A stretch of DNA of 51,376 nucleotides, from NCBI GenBank assembly GCA_034506175.1, contig JAPDQB010000047.1, positions 1-51,376 of the forward strand. Reading direction: 5' to 3'. Numbering within the stretch: position 1 is the first letter of the stretch; the number at the start of each line of letters is the position of its first letter. Shown here piece after piece: positions 28,136 to 35,749 of the stretch. The notes under the pieces are model-generated. The model was not told the origin of the DNA and searched no databases. It was given only the letters and a program-made list of their open reading frames with translations. The stretch is from a candidate division KSB1 bacterium. GTDB taxonomy: Bacteria > Zhuqueibacterota > Zhuqueibacteria > Zhuqueibacterales > Zhuqueibacteraceae. Position numbers and translations under genes: made by a program.

Positions 28136-28164
28136 TTGACCGGTCGCTGCGAGCGACCGCTCAA
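28136..28164 (-). terminator. hairpin after the membrane-protein gene
   Basis: CGGTCGCT and AGCGACCG (28141-28159 core) form a GC-rich stem extended by TTGA/TCAA. Read on the minus strand it is followed by ATATTTTG, consistent with a terminator for the gene at 28171. A second perfect 9-bp hairpin (GAACAAGAA / TTCTTGTTC, 28097-28122) follows it. Confidence 0.55.
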
Positions 28165-28170
28165 TGCAAT

Positions 28171-28992
28171 TTAAATCAGCCCCTGGCGTGGTTGCATAAA
28201 CGCAATGACAAACGTCGTGATCACCGCCAGCCAAATCCCCACGTAAAGCGGGACAAACTTCTTGCGCCGCTCGAGCATTTCCGGAAATTGAATCGGCTTG
28301 CCGGCAAATTTGCCGCGCGGCTTGTTGGGAAAGAAAAACGTTTTGTAGGTTTCAATCGTGCCGACAGTGTAGCCCAAAGCGCCCATCGCAATAAAAATGT
28401 AGTTGGTGGTAAAACAAGCCAGCAGCAGCGCGTAGGTCAGCGCGATCAGCGGGCTGCGAAAAAATTTGAACAACTCGAAGCCCTCGAGGGGCGCGTCTTT
28501 CCAGGCGCCGCCGAACGCGGAAATCCAGCCGCCGAAGCTGCCGATGATAAACACCATGACGACGCCGGGGATCTGCAAATTGGCGCGCTGTAATTGATGC
28601 AGGCCCAAAACCACGAGCGCCACGCCGCTGGCATAAGCCGCAGCCAGCAGCCAGCGTTTTGCCCGGCTCTGCACGATTTTTCCCTGCACGTGAAATTGCA
28701 TGGGGATGAAATATTTGGATTGATCTTCCTCACGTAAGAAGGTTTTGTAAAATTCAAGTATGGCGCGTTCGATCACATAAGTCAACCCGTAGAGCACAAT
28801 CATGCCGGAGGCGCGCATGACGTTGAGTTTGGTGATCAATACCGCCACCACGGCGATCATACCGCTTAGAATAATACTGCGAAAATATTTTCGATAGCTA
28901 AAACCTTCGTAAATGGTGTCTTTATACATGCCCCAGCTCGCTGAATGCGCGCCGGCCGCCAAACCGATGATAAGGGAGATAAGTAGATTCAT
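28171..28992 (-). CDS. multi-pass membrane protein of unknown function
   Basis: This 273-residue hydrophobic protein has about seven predicted membrane segments (for example at residues 1-20, 38-55, 60-78, 118-136, 145-165 and 190-215). I recognise no family. Two similar words, YKDTIYEGFSYRKYFRS near residue 25 and WKDAPLEGFELFKFFRS near residue 170, show that it is an internal duplication of two halves. It starts at ATG 28992 and is followed by hairpins. Its neighbours (sulfite-oxidase-like enzyme, hybrid kinase) give no clear job. Confidence 0.75.
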   Translation of the reverse strand: MNLLISLIIGLAAGAHSASWGMYKDTIYEGFSYRKYFRSIILSGMIAVVAVLITKLNVMRASGMIVLYGLTYVIERAILEFYKTFLREEDQSKYFIPMQFHVQGKIVQSRAKRWLLAAAYASGVALVVLGLHQLQRANLQIPGVVMVFIIGSFGGWISAFGGAWKDAPLEGFELFKFFRSPLIALTYALLLACFTTNYIFIAMGALGYTVGTIETYKTFFFPNKPRGKFAGKPIQFPEMLERRKKFVPLYVGIWLAVITTFVIAFMQPRQGLI

Positions 28993-29085
28993 AATCAGTT
29001 CGTGTTACTCTGTTTAGTTCAAAAATTGTTCTCTATAAAAAACCCTGTCGGTTTACATTTTACTCCAAACTGTCACGGGGTCACT

Positions 29086-31080
29086 TTATTCCACGGCTGC
29101 TTCATTCGGCTTTAAGGCGCGCTTGACGGCTCGAGCGAGATCACTGACAAGATAAGGTTTTTGCACGAATCCGATGACGCCTTCATTCAAAATAGCCTGG
29201 GCATCGCCGTCGGCGCTGTAGCCGGACGATAACAACACGCGAACCTGCGGATCGATTTCTTTCAAACGGCGAAAGACTTCGCGGCCGCTTAGCCTTGGCA
29301 TCACCATGTCAAGAATGACCAACGCGATTTCATGGCGACGTTCGGCAAAAAGCCGCAGGGCTTCCTGTCCTTCCCGCGCCAAAAGCACGCCGTAACCAAG
29401 TTGTTTGAGAATGCGGCTTGCCACGTCGAGAATGACGCGCTCATCATCGATGAGCAGAATGGTTTCACGGCCGGGCGGCGCCTCCAACTGCGGCGAGGGC
29501 CTGGGGATGACGGCGGCAAGTTGCGTCGCCGGAAAATAAATATGGAAGGAGGAGCCTTTCCCGATTGCGCTTTCGACATAAATTCGGCCGCCGTGATTGC
29601 GAACGATGCCATAAACCATGGCGAGGCCCAGGCCAGTGCCCTTGCCTCTTTCTTTCGTGGAAAAAAATGGCTCGAAGATTCTGGCTTGCGTTGCTGCATC
29701 CATGCCAATGCCAGTGTCGGAGATCACGACATGAACGTATTTGCCCGGGGCTACGTTAAAGTGAGACGAAGAAGTTTTCGTTTCAATCTCGAGATTTTCC
29801 GTTGCCAACATGAGTGTGCCGCCGTTGGGCATGGCATCGCGGGCGTTGAGGCAAATATTCAACAGCGCCTGATGCAATTGATTGCCGTCGCCTTCAATCA
29901 GCCACAAATCATCGGCAAACTGCGCGGTCACGGCGATGTCCTTGTCCAGCGTGCGCGAAATCAATTTCATCAATTCCTCAATCGTGTCGTTTAGATTGAC
30001 GCTGTGCACTTCGTATTTTCCGGCACGCGCAAAACCGAGAAGCTGCTTGGTCAGCTCCGAGGCGCGCAAGGCGGCCTGTTCGATGGTTTGAATGTGTTCA
30101 TGCAGCAAGCTGTTCCTGTCGATTGCGGTTTTCATCAGCGAAGCCGTCCCCAGAATGCCGACTAAAAGATTGTTGAAGTCATGCGCAATGCCGCCGGCCA
30201 GTGTGCCAATGGTTTCCATTTTCTGGGCTTGAAAAAGCTGCTGCTGCAGCTTTTGCATTTCCTCATTGGCGCTTCTTTGCATCGCTTCAACCATTTTGCG
30301 CACGGCCAGCATGTCGTTAAATTGGCGAATCAAATTCTTCACCGCCGGCAGGCCGTTAAAATCAGGGCAACGTCCATCCAAATTGCCGTCGGCAACTTCG
30401 TGCATCACCTGGCCCATCGCGCGCATCGGGCGAATCAGAAAAAGGTGGACGACGAGATAAAATGCCACGGCGCCGGCAAGCAAAATCAATCCGCCGAGTA
30501 TCAAAACATTACGCAGCCGTTTGCCGACGAGCATCTCGACAGACATGCTGTTATATCCCAGCAACAGGCGGCCGCGCAATCGATTGGCCTCGTGAAATTG
30601 CCGATCGAACAGAAACAGATGCTGTGACGGCGGCATGCTAAAGTGGGTGGTCAAACGATTGGGTTGGGGAATTTTAAAAAGGGTCAAGCGGTATTCCGCC
30701 AGGAACTCGTCAAATGGCCGGCTCCGCCACATCGCCGGCTCGCTTGCGACAATCATGCCGTCGGCATCGACCACCACGGCAAAGGTGATTTCACCATGCT
30801 GCACAAACACCTGCAAAGTCTCCTGTACGAGATGAAAGTTTTTTCTGAGATAAGCTTCTTCAACGAGCGGGGCTAGGCCATCGGCCAATGCAATAAATTG
30901 GCTGCGGATATATTGCGTCAATTCCTCCTTCTCATAGCGATAAAACGCAAATGTCATCACCACGCCGACGCTGCTGAAAATCATGAGCAGCACCAGGGCG
31001 ATGGTGACGGGGATATTAAAAACGATGGGCCGAAACAAAGGCCAAATCCTTTTTCGTGGCGAGGTGACGTTTACTTGCAT
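29086..31080 (-). CDS. hybrid sensor histidine kinase/response regulator
   Basis: This 664-residue protein has a membrane segment at about 21-47, a periplasmic sensor region to about 188, a second membrane segment at about 189-216 and a HAMP linker. A HisKA domain follows with the phospho-acceptor His300 in GGIAHDFNNLL, then a HATPase domain (N box NICLNARDAMPNGG, G boxes GIGMD and KGTGLGLAMVYG). The C-terminal receiver domain has the acidic DDE start and the phosphorylated Asp in VILDMVMP. Start ATG 31080 (MQVNVTSPRK) is preferred over a GTG five codons earlier. No separate regulator gene is adjacent. Confidence 0.93.
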   Translation of the reverse strand: MQVNVTSPRKRIWPLFRPIVFNIPVTIALVLLMIFSSVGVVMTFAFYRYEKEELTQYIRSQFIALADGLAPLVEEAYLRKNFHLVQETLQVFVQHGEITFAVVVDADGMIVASEPAMWRSRPFDEFLAEYRLTLFKIPQPNRLTTHFSMPPSQHLFLFDRQFHEANRLRGRLLLGYNSMSVEMLVGKRLRNVLILGGLILLAGAVAFYLVVHLFLIRPMRAMGQVMHEVADGNLDGRCPDFNGLPAVKNLIRQFNDMLAVRKMVEAMQRSANEEMQKLQQQLFQAQKMETIGTLAGGIAHDFNNLLVGILGTASLMKTAIDRNSLLHEHIQTIEQAALRASELTKQLLGFARAGKYEVHSVNLNDTIEELMKLISRTLDKDIAVTAQFADDLWLIEGDGNQLHQALLNICLNARDAMPNGGTLMLATENLEIETKTSSSHFNVAPGKYVHVVISDTGIGMDAATQARIFEPFFSTKERGKGTGLGLAMVYGIVRNHGGRIYVESAIGKGSSFHIYFPATQLAAVIPRPSPQLEAPPGRETILLIDDERVILDVASRILKQLGYGVLLAREGQEALRLFAERRHEIALVILDMVMPRLSGREVFRRLKEIDPQVRVLLSSGYSADGDAQAILNEGVIGFVQKPYLVSDLARAVKRALKPNEAAVE

Positions 31081-31245
31081 CGGTCTTGCTACCACCTCAC
31101 GCGGCTTGAGGAGAAGGAGAATTGAATCATTGCTTGCATTCTGTTCAAATTATACGATAAGTGAAAATCCCCACAAGTGCAAATACAAAGTCAGCGAGAA
31201 ACGCCAACGTGAGAAGCCTTTATGAAAAAGAAACAAGCCGTGTTA

Positions 31246-32016
31246 TTATTTCGGCGCGCAACGCTCGAAGATCAAGCGCAGACCTTCGAGCGTCAACGCC
31301 GGCTCGATGCTTTCGACCGTGGTCAAATGCTCGATCAACGTGGGGGCCAGCCCGCCGGTAGCAATGATCTTGGTGCCGGGCCCGAGTATTTCTTTGAACC
31401 GGCGATTAAGCCCTTCCACCATTTCGACACCGCCAAACATCAAGCCGGATTGAATGCTGGTTTCGGTGGTGCGGCCGATCAACTCCGGCGGAAAACGCAG
31501 CGCGACTTTGGGAAGTTTGGCGGCGGCGCGGTGCAGAATTTCGGCGGTGGTCTCGGGGCCCGGCGCGATCACGCCACCGAGATATTCGCCATTCGCAGTG
31601 ATCACATCAAACGTCGTCGCCGTGCCAAAATCGACCACGACGAGCGGGCCGCCGTAACGCGCAAAGCCGGCGACGGCGTTACAAATGCGGTCGGCGCCGA
31701 CTTGATGGGGATCTTCGTAGAGAATTTTGATGCCGGTGTCGAGATCGGCGGTGACGTTGACGCTCGGCACCTTCAGGCGTTTGGCGGCAACCCGCTCGAA
31801 CACCGTTGTTAAAGCCGGTACCACCGAGCCTAAAGCGAAGCCGCTCAATTGAGGCAGCGTGAAGCCTTCAGACTCCAGCAGCATTTTGATTAAAATCCAG
31901 ATTTCATCATCGGTGCGCGCGACGCCGCTGCTGAGACGCCACTGCGCCCGCAGAGTTTCCTGCTCATACAAGCCGAAGGTGATGTTGGTGTTGCCGATGT
32001 CGGCGACGAGGAGCAT
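31246..32016 (-). CDS. coaX: type III pantothenate kinase
   Basis: CoaX phosphorylates pantothenate, the first step of coenzyme A synthesis. The N-terminal phosphate loop ADIGNTNITFG, the GADRICN motif, VVDFGTATTFDVI and the IATGGLAP segment are all present in a protein of 256 residues. I use ATG 32016 (MLLVADIGNTN), behind GGAG, rather than the upstream in-frame start at 32079. It has no close operon partner. Confidence 0.95.
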   Translation of the reverse strand: MLLVADIGNTNITFGLYEQETLRAQWRLSSGVARTDDEIWILIKMLLESEGFTLPQLSGFALGSVVPALTTVFERVAAKRLKVPSVNVTADLDTGIKILYEDPHQVGADRICNAVAGFARYGGPLVVVDFGTATTFDVITANGEYLGGVIAPGPETTAEILHRAAAKLPKVALRFPPELIGRTTETSIQSGLMFGGVEMVEGLNRRFKEILGPGTKIIATGGLAPTLIEHLTTVESIEPALTLEGLRLIFERCAPK

Positions 32017-32106
32017 GATGAACTCCGATTGGCACAATAACTTTTTATCAAAAATAATCTCATTCATAATAAAAGTCAAATTCTATTTTCTACAAAGGCG
32101 GGGAAA

Positions 32107-32561
32107 TTGTGGAAACGCCAGAAATTGGCGAAGTATTTTCGCGGCTCCGGCAGCGGTGGTTCCGAGGCCGCGGTGAAAATTTTGTTCGGCTATGATCTCA
32201 AATCGCACCACTTTTTCTATCACCTGCAAGACGGTATCGCGCACGATCAGATGCACCAAGAGGATTATCTCCAACAGCTCGACGCGGGTGATTTACCACG
32301 AAACGCTGTGGTGCGATTCAAAACTATGTTTGGCTCACCTCGCAGCGTGAAGTCAGTTGTTTTCAGGCAGCCAAGCATCTCAAGATCGTGGCCATGCAGT
32401 GACTGGCCGCTATCGCTCAACACCCCAAAAGCGTTGCCCAAATTTTACAGAACGGCACGACGTTTATCATGCGACAATGCCTCAAAGGCAAAAGTAACAA
32501 ACGAATATATCCTTTGGCTATGCTGGCAAAAATTCAGTTGGCTTAGCTTGACACATATGCC
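32107..32561 (+). pseudogene. IS4-like transposase remnant, frameshifted
   Basis: From about 32130 the first frame reads GSGSGGSEAAVKILFGYDLKS, then HHFFYHLQDG, then DQMHQEDYLQQLDAGDL. This is the pattern around the first catalytic aspartate and strand of IS4-type DDE transposases. The frame then shifts; from 32430 the tail reads SVAQILQNG, then LAMLAKIQLA, a TAG stop (32544-32546), then LDTYA. The same tail is found at 1164-1292. Start, middle and end of the original gene are missing or scrambled. Confidence 0.6.
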
Positions 32562-32637
32562 CCCTGCCCCCTTCTCTTGAGAAGAGAAGGGGGAAACTCC
32601 CCCTCTCTTTTTAAGAGAGGGGGCCTGGAGGTGAGTT
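32562..32637. repeat. GAGAAGGGG-type hairpin repeat, copy 1
   Basis: Two nested hairpins built from CCCTTCTCTTGAGAAGAGAAGGG and CCCTCTCTTTTTAAGAGAGGG-like arms end in CCTGGAGGTGAGTTC. The unit is present inverted at 42541-42622, with a more diverged copy at 42672-42779. Its outer edge supplies the last residues and the stop codon of the DUF1156 methyltransferase at 32611. Confidence 0.85.
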
Positions 32638-35600
32638 CAAGAGCACCCGCTCATCCAACAACCCCAGCACCGTTTTCGCCGGCTTCTCAAAAGCTTTGTT
32701 GCGCGAAGCCAGATATTCACACCCAGCCCGCAACTGCGGCCGCAAGCCCCGGAATCTTTCCAGCCACGGCAGGAGGTTTTCACCGGCCGCGGCCAAACCC
32801 AGCAGCAAATGCACGCAATCCACAAACAGAAAATCTTTGGGCAGCGTGACGTAATCTTGTTCCCCAAATAAAGACAACTGCTCCTTTGGCCACTCGCGTT
32901 GAAATTTGTGTTTGAGCTCTTCGAGTCTTTCAGCAGGTTGCTTGACCTCATACGTTCGCCCGCGCTTCTCCCGTCCTTTGATAATCAGCCCCCTTGCGCG
33001 CAGCTCGCCGGTCTCAATAATGCCGCGTGTGCTCTTGGAAACCTCGTCGCTTTTGATTTCCTTTTGAGAACAAAGTGTGGTGAAGTAGATATACGACGGC
33101 ACGTCGATGTCGCTAAGCTCCGGCGGCAGGGGATGATCTTTGGTGACGATTTGATCCACCAACATTTTGATTTCTTCCAGCGCACGATGGATCGGCACCG
33201 GCTTGTCCTCGTGATCGACAATGGCGCCATAGTGCTTGCTGTACAACTCGAGACATTTGCCGATGAGCAGAATGTTGCGATCCGCAGCACTCAGCGGTTC
33301 CCGGCCGTAGCGCCCGGCCTGAATCAACTGCGCCTCTTCCCTTGCCTTTTGACGGATTTCATGACGAATGCCAGCCCAGGAACGTTTGGTTGGATTGGAA
33401 TTTTCCGGCATTTTGCGGCAGACGTGGATGAGGTCGTAGGAGATGGCTTCCTTCTCTTGCAGGTGCAGTGATGATTCAGCTTCGCCGTGAATTGGATAAA
33501 CAGCCTCGACGAAGTAACCTGCATCACATACGGCCGTCAACAGAGCTTCCCATGCTGAGCCTTCCGAGTGGTGAAAAGTAAACACCAGCAGACCGTCGTC
33601 AACGAGAAACCGCCTCGTCTCCTTGAATACACTCTCAAGCCCGGCTTTGAAGTCTTGGGCAGATTTTCCTCTTGTGCGATTTTCGATGATCTCTTCGGCC
33701 TTTGGGGTAATCTCAGGGACAAATTGAGAATATTGTTTTTTTAGCGAGAGACGCAACCAGACGTAGAAAAAATCGGCCAATTCGGAGTAGTTGACATTGC
33801 TTGAGTATGGTGGGTCCGTAATTACGAAATCGATTTCCTGAGAATGCACAAATGAGCAGTCCGCTGATGATTGAGACACTAATATTGTATCTATGTCAGA
33901 AGGGCAAATTTTTTCTTTGCTCTGAATTGATTCAAATTTCTCCTTGCTCTCGGCCGCCACCAATTTGCGATCATAAGGCTCCGAACAAAATTTCTTTCCT
34001 TCAACAACAAGATCAAATTTATTGCTAAAAGTACCGTGACCATACTCGGTTCCCCAAACCGCGTTCTCGGTGAAAGTCAATTTGGGTTGGAAGTCGTGCC
34101 TTGAAAAAATGCCTTGAGACTTGTTTCCTCCTTTGATTGTGTATCGGCAAAACGTATTATTCCCTTCAAGCGCGCCATAAAAACCACTCACCAACATCTC
34201 CTTCATCCTCTGCTCCCTTTCCTCATCAATCGCCTTCAGCAATGTACTGAGCGCCAGCAATTGCCGGTCATTGAACATCTGATGCCAGTAGCGGTAATGA
34301 TGCTCGATGAGTCGGTGCGTTTCAACACCATCAGGAATCTCAGATTTTGGATAAGGCAAATTTGCTTTTACATTCTGCCACTTGTCGCTGGCATCCTGAT
34401 ATCGTTGCGAATCAGCGGGCGTCATGCGCTTGAAAAACTTGCCATTGTTTTTCGTGAGCAACGCGTTCCCGATTGCGGATTGCGGATGGGGGATGGCGGA
34501 GTCCGCGCTGGCAGTCAATCCTTCATCTTCAAACAACCCTGTCTGTTCCAGATTGCGAGTCTTGCTCTTCCTGGATGGAGCGGCGCAACGCTCGCAATAG
34601 CCTTCGATGGCATAAGGTCGCGTGGGCAACAACTGGTTTTCCGGCAGCTTGCGAATCGCCGCGATGATGGTATCCTTATTTCCGTTGCACGTCCCACGGC
34701 AGATGAACTTGCCTTTCTCCGGTACGTTGCCCTCATTGGGATTGTACTGATGTTTGCAGGTGGGGCATTCGACCTCCTCGGGCAACGGCCCGCGAAATTG
34801 CCAAACCTCTTCGCATTGCGGGCACAGGAGCACGGTGAGCAGCACTTTCTTGCGCACGAGCTTACCAAATTTCTCCTGCGAGGGGCTTACGGTTTTATGG
34901 CACCACGGGCATTGCACCGAGGAAGAGTTGGAAAAGGCCCAGCGCGTGCTGGTGCGGCCTTCGCCGGCGGAGAAGTTGGTGGCATTCACCATCAGCTTCG
35001 GCTCTCCCACCAGCGCCGCCGGCTCGCGCTCCCAATCGAATTTCTGCTTGCACGCCGAACACACGCAGTCCGGAAAGTAACGAATCGAAGGATTCTTCTG
35101 GGCGATGAAGTAATCCGAAAACAACGGCGTGTAGGTATTGCAGGTTGCGGTGGTGCACGGCGCGGATTTCACCCAGAAAGTGTAGATGATATCCGCATCT
35201 TTGTTGCCGCAGGCCGGGCACTCGGTTTTATAGAGATCGAGCAAAGTTTGTTTGAGCGGCTTGCCCGACCATTCCACCCTGCGCTGCGCGAGCCGCTCGA
35301 AGGCCTTTTTCAATTCCTCGATGTCAACCGGCTCCACTTCGGTTTTGACGATGAACCACGCCACCGGATTGAGATCGACGCCGATGACTTTGCAACCGAG
35401 GCGCAGCGCTTCCACCACCGTGGTGCCGCCGCCCATGAAGGGATCGAGAATGACTTTTCCCTTCGTATCGGGATCATTGGTGTGATCCTTGTAGAACTCT
35501 TCCATGATGTCGGTCCCGGCCGGCTTCAAGGCGCCGAGCAAAATGGCGCGAAACACCGAGGACGAGCGCCGGGCAAACCACTTGTGCATCTGGTAAATCG

Positions 35601-35709
35601 GCTTGAAGGCATTGCGCTCCGGCACCGCCAGCCGGTTGATTTCGATGATGGGGAAGTATTCTTCGATGGCGCGTTTCATGTCAAACTCTTTTGATAACTG
35701 TTTGGCCAT
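32611..35709 (-). CDS. DUF1156 DNA methyltransferase with multiple zinc knuckles
   Basis: This is a predicted adenine-specific DNA methylase of the COG1743/DUF1156 group, 1032 residues long. The N-terminal block with MHKWFARRSS (41-50) is the DUF1156 signature. The SAM-binding motif DPFMGGGT is at 89-96, and the catalytic TDPPY motif is far downstream at about 631-635. Between them lie six Cys-x-x-Cys pairs (164, 217, 267, 296, 315 and 372), likely zinc ribbons. A simple repeat reading HPQSAIGNA is inserted near residues 403-416. The last eight residues (NSPPGPLS) come from a dispersed hairpin repeat. The gene follows hamB by 40 bases and is the last gene of the defence island. Relatives act with large ATPases in restriction-like systems; that role here is inferred. 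Confidence 0.88.
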   Translation of the reverse strand: MAKQLSKEFDMKRAIEEYFPIIEINRLAVPERNAFKPIYQMHKWFARRSSSVFRAILLGALKPAGTDIMEEFYKDHTNDPDTKGKVILDPFMGGGTTVVEALRLGCKVIGVDLNPVAWFIVKTEVEPVDIEELKKAFERLAQRRVEWSGKPLKQTLLDLYKTECPACGNKDADIIYTFWVKSAPCTTATCNTYTPLFSDYFIAQKNPSIRYFPDCVCSACKQKFDWEREPAALVGEPKLMVNATNFSAGEGRTSTRWAFSNSSSVQCPWCHKTVSPSQEKFGKLVRKKVLLTVLLCPQCEEVWQFRGPLPEEVECPTCKHQYNPNEGNVPEKGKFICRGTCNGNKDTIIAAIRKLPENQLLPTRPYAIEGYCERCAAPSRKSKTRNLEQTGLFEDEGLTASADSAIPHPQSAIGNALLTKNNGKFFKRMTPADSQRYQDASDKWQNVKANLPYPKSEIPDGVETHRLIEHHYRYWHQMFNDRQLLALSTLLKAIDEEREQRMKEMLVSGFYGALEGNNTFCRYTIKGGNKSQGIFSRHDFQPKLTFTENAVWGTEYGHGTFSNKFDLVVEGKKFCSEPYDRKLVAAESKEKFESIQSKEKICPSDIDTILVSQSSADCSFVHSQEIDFVITDPPYSSNVNYSELADFFYVWLRLSLKKQYSQFVPEITPKAEEIIENRTRGKSAQDFKAGLESVFKETRRFLVDDGLLVFTFHHSEGSAWEALLTAVCDAGYFVEAVYPIHGEAESSLHLQEKEAISYDLIHVCRKMPENSNPTKRSWAGIRHEIRQKAREEAQLIQAGRYGREPLSAADRNILLIGKCLELYSKHYGAIVDHEDKPVPIHRALEEIKMLVDQIVTKDHPLPPELSDIDVPSYIYFTTLCSQKEIKSDEVSKSTRGIIETGELRARGLIIKGREKRGRTYEVKQPAERLEELKHKFQREWPKEQLSLFGEQDYVTLPKDFLFVDCVHLLLGLAAAGENLLPWLERFRGLRPQLRAGCEYLASRNKAFEKPAKTVLGLLDERVLLNSPPGPLS
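34462..34503. repeat. short GATTGCG repeat inserted in the methyltransferase gene
   Basis: The plus strand reads GATTGCGGATTGCGGAT followed by GGGGGATGGCGGAGTC. In the gene this encodes SAIPHPQSAIGNA-type residues 403-416. This resembles the (ATTGCGG)n intergenic repeat seen in several uncultured lineages and appears to have slipped in-frame into a loop between zinc knuckles and the catalytic motif. Confidence 0.5.
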
Positions 35710-35749
35710 TCATGTAAAAAGAAAGAATTTAGACGAATTTGATTGAATC

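Noticed and set aside
28046..28234. 62-residue minus-strand frame
   Set aside because: It overlaps the end of the membrane-protein gene and runs through two hairpins, so it is not likely to be coding.
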